Part shown: positions 41,283-49,680 of the stretch, piece by piece
How positions within the stretch are numbered: the stretch's first letter is position 1
Layout: each line of letters opens with the position of its first letter
Assembly: GCF_009707865.1 (NCBI RefSeq)
Contig: NZ_WMBA01000003.1
Location: forward strand, 62,001 to 126,000
From: Amycolatopsis pithecellobii
GTDB taxonomy: Bacteria; Actinomycetota; Actinomycetes; Mycobacteriales; Pseudonocardiaceae
Length of the DNA: 64,000 nucleotides
Direction: 5' to 3'
The notes under the pieces: model-generated
What the model saw: the letters and a program-made list of their open reading frames with translations, nothing else
Databases searched by the model: none
What the model was told of the DNA's origin: nothing
Made by a program: the position numbers and the translations under genes

Positions 41283-42246
41283 ACAACTGCGGCAGCGGAC
41301 CGACGCGCCGCCGGGGTCCTCGTGGTACCTGTTCGGGCCGGATGATCAGCTCGGCACGCTGAACTTCCTCACGGAGCAGAGCGCGCTCGACGGCGCGGCG
41401 CTGGTCAAGCGCGGGCGGGTGATCAACCTCGACTATCCGCTGAACACGTTCGTGCCCAGCCTGGCAGGGACCCGGCCGCCGACGGTGCACCACATCTTCT
41501 CCAACAACCCCAACCACCGGGATGACTGGCTGGACTCGTTCTACCTCCAGTCGACGTCCCAAGTGGACGGTCTGCGGCATATCCGCCATCCGCGGCACGG
41601 CTTCTACGGCGGCGTGCCCGATGCCGACATCGAGGTGGGCACGCCCGCGCTGGGCATCCAGTTGCTCGCCGAGAAAGGGTTGGTGGGACGGGGAATTCTG
41701 CTCGACGCCGTCCGCTACTTCGACAGCATCGGCGAGCCGCTGGCACCTGATGCGCCGCGCGGCATCACGCCGTCCGAACTGGACGCCATGACCGTCCATT
41801 TCGGAGTCGAGGTGCGTCCCGGTGATATCCTGTTGCTGCACACCGGTTTCGCCGAGCATTGGCTCGCCGCCACGCCGGAGCGGCGGGCGGCCCGTTCCGG
41901 CAGCCCGGGCCTGCACCAGTCCGAGGAGATGCTCGCCTGGCTGTGGGACCATCGGATTTCCCTTGTCGCGGCGGACAACGGCGGTTTGGAGTCGTTCCCG
42001 GTCGACCCCGGCTCCGGCTGGGTGGACCCGGACGAGCCCCCGCCGCCGCGCGGTCCCTCGCACAACGGCATGATGCACCGCCCGCTGATCGCCCTGCTGG
42101 GCATGATCATCGGCGAGCTGTGGAAGCTCGACGAACTGGCCGCGGACTGCGCCGCCGACGGGGTCTACGAGTTCCTGCTGACCGCCAAACCACTCAACGT
42201 GACGGGAGGAGTCGGCTCACCGCCGAACGCACTCGCCGTCAAATAG
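41248..42246 (+). CDS. Cyclase-family (kynurenine-formamidase-like) hydrolase
   Basis: 332 aa protein of the PF04199 cyclase type: DDQLGTLNFLT, then the metal-site region TSQVDGLRHIRHPRHGFYGG, then GILLDAVRYF, PGDILLLHTGF and SLVAADNGGLESFPV, with the C-terminal HRPLIALLGMIIGELW. The long form (about 330 aa) is common beside aromatic-degradation genes; members hydrolyse amides or lactones or catalyse ring closure. The start overlaps the MFS gene by 35 bp. It lies in the operon between the transporters and the DUF6282 hydrolase. Confidence 0.8.
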   Translation: MSSSTLMVPRYEQLRQRTDAPPGSSWYLFGPDDQLGTLNFLTEQSALDGAALVKRGRVINLDYPLNTFVPSLAGTRPPTVHHIFSNNPNHRDDWLDSFYLQSTSQVDGLRHIRHPRHGFYGGVPDADIEVGTPALGIQLLAEKGLVGRGILLDAVRYFDSIGEPLAPDAPRGITPSELDAMTVHFGVEVRPGDILLLHTGFAEHWLAATPERRAARSGSPGLHQSEEMLAWLWDHRISLVAADNGGLESFPVDPGSGWVDPDEPPPPRGPSHNGMMHRPLIALLGMIIGELWKLDELAADCAADGVYEFLLTAKPLNVTGGVGSPPNALAVK

Positions 42247-42278
42247 CCCGAACCGCACGAGAATCGAGGACGACACCG

Positions 42279-43226
42279 ATGACCCAGACCATGAGTGAAC
42301 TGTGGGACGCCACGCTGGACGCCGACCGCTTGCGGGCCGACCCGGAGGTCGACGAGCTGCTGACCGGCGCCGTCGACCTGCACACCCACCCCGGTCCCAG
42401 CCCGTTCCCGCGCCGGATGTCCATTATGGACGCCGCAGCCGACGCCGCGACCGTCGGATTCCAGGCCCTGGTGGCGAAATCCCACCATCACAGCATGGTC
42501 AGCGACATCCTGGCGCTGGAAAAGGCCGGGCTGGCCGACATCCCGGTCAAGGTCTACGGCGGGGTGGCGCTCAACCGCACCGTCGGCGGGCTCAACCCGT
42601 ACGCCGTGGAGCTTGCCCTGCGGATGGGTGGGCGGATCGTGTGGTTCCCGACCATCGCGTCGCGCGCACACCTGGAGTTCCACGCGCACAACCACAACAG
42701 CGGGTTCCCGGTCGCGGGCGTGCCGCTGCGGGACAACGAGCCGATCACGGTGCTCGACGAGTCCGGCAAGCTCAACGCCGCCAGCCGCGACATCCTCGAC
42801 GTGATCGCGAGCGAGAACGCGATCCTCAACTGCGGGCACCTGCCGGCGGAGGAGATCGACGTGCTGATCCCGGGTGCGCTCGAAGCGGGCGTGACGCGGA
42901 TCGTGGTCAGCCACCCGAGCTTCATCCTGGGCGCCGGGCCGGAGCGGATCGGAAACTGGTGCGGCAAGGGGGTTTTCGTGGAGCACTGCCTGGCGATGGT
43001 GGTCGGCAGGCAGCCCGCGGAGCGGCCGTTCGAGCGGATCGCGGACTTCTACCGGGCGGCGGGCCCTGGCCAGACGATCATGTCGTCCGACCTGGGCCAG
43101 AAGAACAACCCGCTGCCGGTCACCGCGTACCGGCGCATGGTCCGGGCGCTGCTGGACGAGGGGATCGCGCCCGCCGACATCAAGTCCATGACCGGTGGAA
43201 ACGCCGCCCAGCTGCTGGCCGGCTGA
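42279..43226 (+). CDS. DUF6282-type metal-dependent hydrolase
   Basis: 315 aa from ATG 42279, GAGGA nine bases upstream. An amidohydrolase-like metal site is visible: VDLHTHPGPSPFPR near residue 30, AKSHHHSMVSD near 67, EFHAHNHNSGF near 128, NCGHLPAEEID and VVSHPSF later, and MSSDLGQKNNPLPV near the end (the fifth Asp ligand). No characterised member is known to me. Last gene of the block before the IclR regulator; it probably hydrolyses a cyclic or amide intermediate. Confidence 0.75.
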   Translation: MTQTMSELWDATLDADRLRADPEVDELLTGAVDLHTHPGPSPFPRRMSIMDAAADAATVGFQALVAKSHHHSMVSDILALEKAGLADIPVKVYGGVALNRTVGGLNPYAVELALRMGGRIVWFPTIASRAHLEFHAHNHNSGFPVAGVPLRDNEPITVLDESGKLNAASRDILDVIASENAILNCGHLPAEEIDVLIPGALEAGVTRIVVSHPSFILGAGPERIGNWCGKGVFVEHCLAMVVGRQPAERPFERIADFYRAAGPGQTIMSSDLGQKNNPLPVTAYRRMVRALLDEGIAPADIKSMTGGNAAQLLAG

Positions 43227-43274
43227 GCTGCGGCGCACCCGCTCGGTATAGTCCGACCGGTTACTGTGCTGATG

Positions 43275-43302
43275 GTTACTGACTTTTGGTCGGATCAGTA
43301 AC
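43275..43302. promoter_or_regulatory. Inverted repeat GTTACTGA-N12-TCAGTAAC before iclR
   Basis: Perfect eight-base arms, with a third half-site GGTTACTG at about 43259-43266 as a direct repeat. It ends 19 bp upstream of the IclR start codon and is a likely autoregulatory operator. Confidence 0.6.
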
Positions 43303-43321
43303 TGGCGTGAGGAGCAGGCTG

Positions 43322-44104
43322 TTGACGAGCGGGGGCGGCACCGGGGACATCCAGGCCGTGCATCGGGTAGCGGAGATCCTGCGGTTGTTCACGCTCAACA
43401 AGCCCAAGGTCACGGTCGCCGAGGCCACTGCCCGGATCGGGCTGAACCGGACGACCCTGCACCGCTACTTCACCTCGATGGTGCTGGACGAGATCCTGGA
43501 GCGGGTGCCGGACGACGCCACCGCGTACAAGCCGGGGCGCCTGCTGCTGCAACTCGGTGCGGTTGCGCAGGGGCAGCGGCGGGTGCTGAACGTCGCGCCG
43601 AGGTATGTGGACGCGCTGTCGGTCGACACCGGATTGTCCGCGGTGCTGTCCTTGTGGGGCGCGTCGGGGCCGGTGGTGTCGCTGGTTTCGGAGGCCGGTA
43701 CCCACCCGATCCTGATCACGGTCCGGATCGGGGCGATGCTCGGTCCCGACTCGGCGCAGACCCGGCTGTTCCTGGCGGTGTCCCAGGACCAGGACCGGGT
43801 GGAGCGCTACCTGAAGGGGCTGTCGGCCGAGGCGCGCGAGACCCTCGAGAGCCAGTTCGAATCGTGCCGGGCGCGGGGGCTCTCGCGCGTCGAGGTGCCG
43901 GCCATCAACGGTGTCGTCCTCGCCGCGGCGGTGTTCGACGAGCATGACGTCGCGGGCACGATCGCGCTGGTCGGCAGCACGGCGTCCCTGCCGGAGGACG
44001 CGGCGGGTACGGAGGCCGCGCTCCTGCGGGCCGCCGCCCTGATCACGGAAGAACTGGGCGGCGAGGACACCCGCCAGGCAGCGCTGACCGACCCGGCGGC
44101 GTGA
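43322..44104 (+). CDS. IclR-family transcriptional regulator
   Basis: 260 aa from TTG 43322, chosen because AGGAG lies seven bases upstream; the open frame continues to 43286 but would overlap the operator dyad. The HTH is at about residues 10-60 (VHRVAEILRLFTLNKPKVTVAEATARIGLNRTTLHRYF), and the effector domain follows (LNVAPRYVDALS, TGLSAVLSLWG, VEVPAINGVVLAAAVFDEHDVAGTIALVG). Placed directly behind the 33852-43226 operon, it is its likely regulator; the overlapping dyads at 33791-33815 would be the target. Confidence 0.88.
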   Translation: MTSGGGTGDIQAVHRVAEILRLFTLNKPKVTVAEATARIGLNRTTLHRYFTSMVLDEILERVPDDATAYKPGRLLLQLGAVAQGQRRVLNVAPRYVDALSVDTGLSAVLSLWGASGPVVSLVSEAGTHPILITVRIGAMLGPDSAQTRLFLAVSQDQDRVERYLKGLSAEARETLESQFESCRARGLSRVEVPAINGVVLAAAVFDEHDVAGTIALVGSTASLPEDAAGTEAALLRAAALITEELGGEDTRQAALTDPAA

Positions 44105-44153
44105 GCGCCGGTATCTGATTCCCGGATGTTTTGTGACTGGTTCGCGGCCGAGG

Positions 44154-44185
44154 TACGAAGGCAAACTTTGTAGTTTGCCTTCGTA
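44154..44185. promoter_or_regulatory. 32-bp perfect palindrome upstream of marR
   Basis: Arms of 14 bases, TACGAAGGCAAACT and AGTTTGCCTTCGTA, flank TTGT with no mismatch. It ends 18 bp before the MarR start at 44204, overlapping the expected promoter. It is the most perfect operator-like element in the window. Confidence 0.75.
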
Positions 44186-44203
44186 TCTGCTACCGTGGAG
44201 TCC

Positions 44204-44623
44204 ATGACCGACACCGCGGACCTGGCGCAATCGTTACGCGAGCTACTGGGGCGCGCCCATCGGGTGCTGCGTGAGCAGGGCGGCGGGCTGGGTTTGACCG
44301 CCAGCCAGATCGAAGCGCTGGGGTACGTCTTTCGCGACGGCCCGTTGACGATCACCGCGCTGGCGAAGCTTCAGCGCGTCCGCTCCCAGTCCATGGGCGC
44401 GACGGTCGGCGTCCTTCTCGAGCGAGGACTGGTGATGGTCACGCCGGATCCCGGCGACGGCCGCCAGAAAGTCGTCGCCGCCACGGACGAGGCCAGGGCC
44501 CTCATCGAGGAAGGCCGCAACGCCCGCGCCGACTGGCTCGCCCGGCAGCTCGAGACGCTCGCGCCCGCCGAGCGGAAAACCCTTGCCGCGGCGCACAAAA
44601 TTCTCGATCGCCTGTTCCTTTAG
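44204..44623 (+). CDS. MarR-family transcriptional regulator
   Basis: 139 aa (MTDTADLAQSLRELLGRAH). The winged helix is LTITALAKLQRVRSQSMGATVGVLLERGLV with wing PDPGDGRQKVVAATD. ATG 44204 has GGAG close upstream. It sits before an MFS exporter-like gene with a short coupled ORF between, a standard arrangement for efflux control. The 32-bp palindrome at 44154-44185 is its probable operator. Confidence 0.9.
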   Translation: MTDTADLAQSLRELLGRAHRVLREQGGGLGLTASQIEALGYVFRDGPLTITALAKLQRVRSQSMGATVGVLLERGLVMVTPDPGDGRQKVVAATDEARALIEEGRNARADWLARQLETLAPAERKTLAAAHKILDRLFL

Positions 44624-44632
44624 GGAGCTTCC

Positions 44633-44686
44633 ATGCCCATCATCGCCCTTGATCTCGTGACACCGCTCGCCGCGAGCGCCCGGTGA
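44633..44686 (+). CDS. 17-aa micro-ORF coupled to MFS gene
   Basis: MPIIALDLVTPLAASAR, with GGGAG seven bases before its ATG. Its stop overlaps the GTG start of the MFS gene (GTGA). It may be a translational-coupling leader or a remnant. Confidence 0.35.
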   Translation: MPIIALDLVTPLAASAR

Positions 44687-46080
44687 CGGCGACAACCGGG
44701 ACGGTCCCGGTACGCCCTTTCTCGTGGCGCTTCACCACGCCGCTGTACCTCGCCTCGGTCCTCAACCCGGTCAACAGCTCGCTGATCGCCACGGCCCTGG
44801 TCCCGATCGCGCACGGCATCGGAGTGTCGATCGGGCAGACCGCCGCCCTGGTGACGGCGCTCTACCTGGCCAGCGCGGTCGCGCAGCCCACGGCGGGAAA
44901 GGCGGGGGAGGTGTTCGGGCCACGCCGGGTCCTGATCGTCGGCATCGTGGCCGTGGCCGTGGGCGGGCTGGTCGGCGGGGTCGCCCCGAATCTGCTCACC
45001 CTGCTGCTCAGCCGCGTCCTGATCGGGCTGGGAACTTCGTGCGCCTATCCGACCGCGATGCTGCTGATCCGCCAACGTGCCCGCGAGGCAGGCATGGCGC
45101 AGCCGCCGGGTGGCGTGCTCGGCGGGCTCCAGATCACCGGTGTCGCGACGGCATCGCTGGGCCTGCCCCTGGGTGGTCTGCTGGTCGGCGGATTCGGGTG
45201 GCGGGCCGTCTTTCTGGTCAACATCCCGGTGGCGCTCATCGCGCTCGTCGCTGCGCTGGCGTGGGTCGAGGCGGACGGGCCGCCGGCGAAACGCGGCCTG
45301 CGTGAGGTCGCCTCGCGGCTCGACGTGGCGGGGATCGTGGGCTTCGCCGCCGCGATGCTGGCCCTGCTGGTGTTCCTGTTCGAACTCCCCACGGTCCACT
45401 GGTCGATCCTGGCCCTTTCGATCGTGCTGTGGCTCGCCGATATCGGCTGGGAGTTGCGGGCGGCCAGCCCCTTCCTCGATGTACGCCTGCTGGCCGCGCG
45501 TCCGGCACTGACCAACACCTATGTGCTCTTCGGGCTGGTCATGCTGTGCCAGTACGTCGTGCTCTACGGCGTCACCCAGTGGATCGAAGCGGTGCGCGGC
45601 TACAACGCGTCGGAATCCGGCCTGTTGCTCCTGCCCATGACCCTCGTCTCCGGGATCGCCATCGCGCTGATCTCACGCCGCAACATGGTGCGTGGCCCCG
45701 TCATCGCCGCCGCCGTGACCGCGCTGGCCGGTTCCGCCGGAGTGCTCCTGCTCAACTCCGGCGCGTGGATCGGGCTCGTCGCCATCCTCACGTTCCTGTT
45801 CGGCGCCTCCACCGGGCTCGCCGTCGCCGGCTACCAGACCGCCCTCTACACCCACGCCCCGCCCGAACAACTCGGCACCGCGTCCGGCCTGCTGCGGACC
45901 TTCGGCTACGTCGGCTCGATCGCCTCCTCGGCCATCACCGGCATGGTCTTCCACCATCAGGTCAGCGACGACGGCATCCACCTCATCGGCTGGATCATGA
46001 TCGGCGTCAGCCTCGGCCTCACCCTCCTCACCCTCGCCGACCGGACCCTGCGGACCCGTCCAGGCACGCAGTCTCGCTAG
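44683..46080 (+). CDS. MFS transporter, DHA2/drug-efflux-like
   Basis: 465 aa with 12-14 hydrophobic segments. Motifs include FTTPLYLASVLNPVNSSLIATAL in helix 1, GEVFGPRRVL in loop 2-3, LSRVLIGLGTSCAYPTAM, and the antiporter motif C-like region GLPLGGLLVGGFGWRAVFLVN in helix 5. It most likely exports toxic organic compounds. GTG 44683 is chosen from coupling to the micro-ORF stop. Controlled by the marR at 44204. Confidence 0.85.
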   Translation: MTATTGTVPVRPFSWRFTTPLYLASVLNPVNSSLIATALVPIAHGIGVSIGQTAALVTALYLASAVAQPTAGKAGEVFGPRRVLIVGIVAVAVGGLVGGVAPNLLTLLLSRVLIGLGTSCAYPTAMLLIRQRAREAGMAQPPGGVLGGLQITGVATASLGLPLGGLLVGGFGWRAVFLVNIPVALIALVAALAWVEADGPPAKRGLREVASRLDVAGIVGFAAAMLALLVFLFELPTVHWSILALSIVLWLADIGWELRAASPFLDVRLLAARPALTNTYVLFGLVMLCQYVVLYGVTQWIEAVRGYNASESGLLLLPMTLVSGIAIALISRRNMVRGPVIAAAVTALAGSAGVLLLNSGAWIGLVAILTFLFGASTGLAVAGYQTALYTHAPPEQLGTASGLLRTFGYVGSIASSAITGMVFHHQVSDDGIHLIGWIMIGVSLGLTLLTLADRTLRTRPGTQSR

Positions 46081-46600
46081 GCGGCGAGGCCGTCCGCGAG
46101 CTGGTCGGCGACGCTGCGAAGTTCGCGGCCGAGGAGTTCGGCCGGCAAACGGGTCGACCGCCGCGAAGTGGCCTTCACGGGCGGCCTGGAACGTGGTGAG
46201 CGTCATCCGGTCCCTCGAAGGCCTGGTCACCGGCGAGGATCCGTTCGGTGGCGGCATGGTCGCGGGCCGGGGAAGGGGGTGTCGGCCCCGGCGCCCTGGT
46301 GGCTCGTGTAGAGGTGTTCGCCGCGCTCGATCGCCTTGCGCAGCGGCTGGTCGGTCATCGCGGACTGGTCCCTCCGCAGAATCCGGCGCATCTCCGCCGC
46401 GAGCCTGGGATCGCTGCGCCGGCCACTGCACCAGCGTCAGCAGGTGGTCCCGCAGGCCACCGGGACCAGGCTCGGGCGGCGCGTCGAGGATGGCCACGTC
46501 ACGGTTCACATCGTCAAATCGGACCGCATATACGGGCGTCGGCGGAGAGCCCGCCAGTCCTTGACAGGGCCGCACCCCGCTCTTAAAGTTCGCCATGTTG
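46081..46600 (-). pseudogene. Degenerate region, possible regulator remnant
   Basis: No intact gene is supported in the 597 bp between the MFS stop and the oxidoreductase start. On the minus strand, protein-like fragments appear in different frames: a TetR C-terminus-like piece (SDPRLAAEMRRILRRDQSAM, then PLRKAIERGE) between about 46305 and 46410, and a fragment LPAELLGRELRSVADQLADG ending at a stop at 46077-46079. Joining them needs several frameshifts. The reading as a decayed tetR-type gene is tentative. Confidence 0.35.
46561..46589 (+). promoter_or_regulatory. Sigma70-type promoter
   Basis: TTGACA (46561-46566), a 17-bp spacer and TAAAGT (46584-46589) give a near-consensus promoter pointing to the oxidoreductase operon starting at 46678, with a leader of about 80 bases. 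Confidence 0.55.
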
Positions 46601-46677
46601 CCGCTTGGTTGGTTTTCCAACTCATCGGTAAGCCAGGCGGTACCGCAGCCACCACTTCGATTCCGAGGAGCGCGACG

Positions 46678-48669
46678 ATGCGCGAATACGAAGCTCTTTG
46701 GCAGCCGGCGCAGATCGGTCCCGTGTCGCTCAGAAATCGCGTTGTCGTGACCCCGCATGCGCTGGCCTACGGACGCGACAACCTGATGACTCAGCAAAGC
46801 GTCGACTACTACGAGGAGCGCGCCAAGGGCGGCGCCGGGCTGATCCTGACCGAGGCCCAGGTCGTGCATCCGTCGAGCCGGGGCATGATGTTGCGGACGC
46901 TGCAAAGCTGGCCCACCGAGGTCATCCCGGTGTACGAGCGGCTCGCGGATGCCCTCCACCGGCACGGGGCCCGCGTGTTCGTCGATCTCTCGCATTTCGG
47001 CGCCGAGGACAACAACACGATGCACCTCGACAATTGGCGTGCACTGTGGAGTGCGTCGGGACTTCCGTCGGCCACCTACGGCGAAATTCCCCGTCCGATG
47101 TCCAAAGAGGACATTGCCGAACTCGTCGCCGGGTTCGGCCGGAGCGCCAGGAACGCCGCGGTCGCCGGCATGGACGGGGCGGAAATCCATGCGGCTCATG
47201 GCTATCTGCTGTGCAGCTTCCTGTCGCCGCTCACCAACCTCCGCACCGACGAATATGGCGGCTCGACCGAAAACCGGTGCCGGATCGTCCTCGACTGCGC
47301 GCGTTCGGTGCGCGCCAACACGGACTCGTCCTCGTTCGCGGTCGGGGTTCGCCTGTCCCTCAACGAGTTCGTGACCGGCGGGATCGAGCCGGACGAGGGC
47401 GAGCGAATCCTCCGTACCCTCGACGCGTCCGGCCTGTTCGACTACTTCAGCATCAGCGGTGGCAGCGCCACCACGTTCCACCGGACGGTGTCCCCGATGA
47501 GCATCAGCGGCACTCCGCTGGTCGGCCTCGCGGCCCGTGTGAAGTCCATTGTGGACAAGCCCATCATCACCGCGAACGGCATCGCCGACCTCGCCACCGC
47601 GAACGGCATCGTCGAGCGTGGTGACGCCGACCTGGTGGCGATGACGCGTGCGCATATCGCCGACCCGCACCTCATCGCGAAGGCGCAGAGCGGCCGGGAG
47701 GACGAGATCCGGCACTGTGTGGCCGCCAACCAAGGCTGCTTTTCGCGGATGGCCAAGGGCTGGTCGCTGACCTGCACGCAGAATCCGGCCGCCGGGCGTG
47801 AGGCGGAGCTGGGGCTGGGCACTCTCGAGCAGGCGGCCGAGCCGCGGACGATCGTCGTCGTCGGGGGTGGGCCTGCCGGGATGCGGGCCGCGGAGACGGC
47901 GTCCGCCCGGGGGCACCGGGTCGTCCTGTTCGAGCGCGGCGACCAGCTCGGCGGTCAGATCCGGTACGCCGCACAGCTTCCGACGCGGGGCCGGTGGGCC
48001 GCAGTGGTGTCGGACATGGAGCGAACCCTCGCCAAGTTCAAAGTGGACGTTCGGCTCGGTACGGCCGCGACGGTCGAGACGGTCAGCGCGGAGAACCCAT
48101 ACCACGTCGTCATGGCGACCGGTTCGTCGTGGCGCACCGACGGATTCGTCGCAGCGCTCGGCAATACGGGCGGGATCCCAGGCCTCGAGCACACGGTGAC
48201 GCTCGACCCGATCACCGCGATCGAGGAGCCCGACCGGACGGGGCAGCGGGTCCTCATCATCGACGACACCGGCGAATACCTCGCGCTGGGACTCGCGGAG
48301 AAGCTTGCGGCCGACGGGCGCGACGTGGAAGTCGTGACCACGCGCATGTTCCTGGGTGACAACACTTTGCTCAACCTCGACCTCGCGCATCTCTACCCGC
48401 GACTGCACGCGGCCGGTGTCGTGCTGAGCCCACAGCACGCGGTCGTCCAGGTCACCCCGGACGGCGCGGTGCTGGTCCGCATCTGGGACGGGCAGCAGCG
48501 CGTCGCCCGAGTCGACTCCATCGTGACCGTGGCGATGCGGGCCCCGGAGGAGTCGCTCGCCGGGGAACTCCGCGGTCGTTTCCCGCTCACGCAGATCGGC
48601 GACTGCTCGGCACCGCGCCGGGTCGACGAGGCGATCTACGAGGGCGAGCTGGCCGGACGGCGAGTCTGA
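46678..48669 (+). CDS. Old yellow enzyme/2,4-dienoyl-CoA reductase-like FMN-FAD oxidoreductase
   Basis: 663 aa, ATG 46678 with GAGGAG upstream. N-terminal OYE TIM barrel (about 1-340): YEERAKGGAGLILTEAQ, DGAEIHAAHGYLL and RTDEYGGSTENR. Then an Fe-S region and a C-terminal FAD/NAD(P) module (GGGPAGMRAAETASARGH near 405). The cluster normally has Cys-x2-Cys-x3-Cys and a later Cys; here CVAANQGC and CTQNP are present but the second Cys is Ala. It reduces an enoyl or dienoyl compound, perhaps a CoA ester made by the ligase at 49681. First gene of a forward operon with a consensus promoter. Confidence 0.85.
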   Translation: MREYEALWQPAQIGPVSLRNRVVVTPHALAYGRDNLMTQQSVDYYEERAKGGAGLILTEAQVVHPSSRGMMLRTLQSWPTEVIPVYERLADALHRHGARVFVDLSHFGAEDNNTMHLDNWRALWSASGLPSATYGEIPRPMSKEDIAELVAGFGRSARNAAVAGMDGAEIHAAHGYLLCSFLSPLTNLRTDEYGGSTENRCRIVLDCARSVRANTDSSSFAVGVRLSLNEFVTGGIEPDEGERILRTLDASGLFDYFSISGGSATTFHRTVSPMSISGTPLVGLAARVKSIVDKPIITANGIADLATANGIVERGDADLVAMTRAHIADPHLIAKAQSGREDEIRHCVAANQGCFSRMAKGWSLTCTQNPAAGREAELGLGTLEQAAEPRTIVVVGGGPAGMRAAETASARGHRVVLFERGDQLGGQIRYAAQLPTRGRWAAVVSDMERTLAKFKVDVRLGTAATVETVSAENPYHVVMATGSSWRTDGFVAALGNTGGIPGLEHTVTLDPITAIEEPDRTGQRVLIIDDTGEYLALGLAEKLAADGRDVEVVTTRMFLGDNTLLNLDLAHLYPRLHAAGVVLSPQHAVVQVTPDGAVLVRIWDGQQRVARVDSIVTVAMRAPEESLAGELRGRFPLTQIGDCSAPRRVDEAIYEGELAGRRV

Positions 48670-48711
48670 CTCGCCCGCGCACCCCCCACTTCACCGTCGA
48701 AGGAGTCGCAC

Positions 48712-49647
48712 GTGTCCACGTGGAAAGTCGGAGATATCAAGATCAGCCAGATCCTGGAGATGCCGGTCGAGCCCGGCGAGCTCGACGGGTTGATCGAGGA
48801 GGCCACGCCCGAAGCGGTCCGTTCGATCGCATGGCTGTACCCGGACTACGCCAATGACGCCGGACAGACCCTGTGGAGTCTGCACGCTTACGTCGTGGAA
48901 ACACCGAGTCACCGTGTCCTGGTCGATGCGGGCTGTGGAAATCACAAGACCATCCCGCTGCTGCCGAACTGGGGTGGTCTGGACAACCCGTTCCTCGAAC
49001 GACTCGAAGAGGCCGGGTACCGCACGGAGGACATCGACTACGTGCTGGCCACACATCTGCATCTCGACCACGTCGGGTGGCACACGACCCTCGTCGACGG
49101 CACCTGGCGGCCGACGTTCCCCAACGCCCGCTACACCTTCGTCACCGACGAGTTCGAGTACCACAAGAGCCTTGCCGAAGGGGCGCCCGCCAGCTCCGAT
49201 CTCGCCCACGCGGTCGTCTACGCCGGCGCCGATCCGGACATCCACTCGCAGACCCGGCTGGTGTTCGCCGAGTCGATCCAGCCCTGCATGGACGCCGGCC
49301 TTGTCGACCTCGTGCCCTCCGGTCATCAGGTCACGCCGGGGGTGCGATACACCGCCACGCCGGGCCACACCAAGGGACATCACAGCGTCCGGCTGGAGTC
49401 CGGCGACCAGAGCGCGCTCATCACGGGCGATTTCATCCACCATCCGATCCAGATCGCGCGTCCGGCATGGAGTTCCCGCGGCGATTCCGACCGCGAACTC
49501 TCCGCCAGGACCCGCACCGGCTTCCTCCGTTCGGTATCGGGCACGGACATGCTGATTCTCGGCACACACTTCAGCGGCCCGAGTGGCGGGCACGTCGTAC
49601 CCGACGGAGACGGCTACCGCTTCCAGCCCGTCCACGCGACGGCCTGA
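48712..49647 (+). CDS. Metallo-beta-lactamase-fold hydrolase
   Basis: 311 aa MBL protein with the metal motif THLHLDHVGW (about 120), His in ATPGHTKGHH, Asp in ITGDFIHH, and late His in LILGTHFSGP. The sequence resembles lactonase/quorum-quenching and other AttM-like hydrolases without being specific. It lies between the OYE-like gene and the PaaK-like ligase (42 and 33 bp), so it probably opens a lactone or thioester of the same pathway. Confidence 0.85.
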   Translation: MSTWKVGDIKISQILEMPVEPGELDGLIEEATPEAVRSIAWLYPDYANDAGQTLWSLHAYVVETPSHRVLVDAGCGNHKTIPLLPNWGGLDNPFLERLEEAGYRTEDIDYVLATHLHLDHVGWHTTLVDGTWRPTFPNARYTFVTDEFEYHKSLAEGAPASSDLAHAVVYAGADPDIHSQTRLVFAESIQPCMDAGLVDLVPSGHQVTPGVRYTATPGHTKGHHSVRLESGDQSALITGDFIHHPIQIARPAWSSRGDSDRELSARTRTGFLRSVSGTDMLILGTHFSGPSGGHVVPDGDGYRFQPVHATA

Positions 49648-49680
49648 CCATCTCAACCCCCGCGCAGGGAGGACCTCGAA

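Noticed and set aside
45673-48438. 921-codon minus-strand open frame over the MFS/OYE-like region
   Set aside because: No recognisable domain; it lies opposite two clear genes and crosses a degenerate region. Only the short tetR-like fragments within it were kept, as a possible pseudogene.
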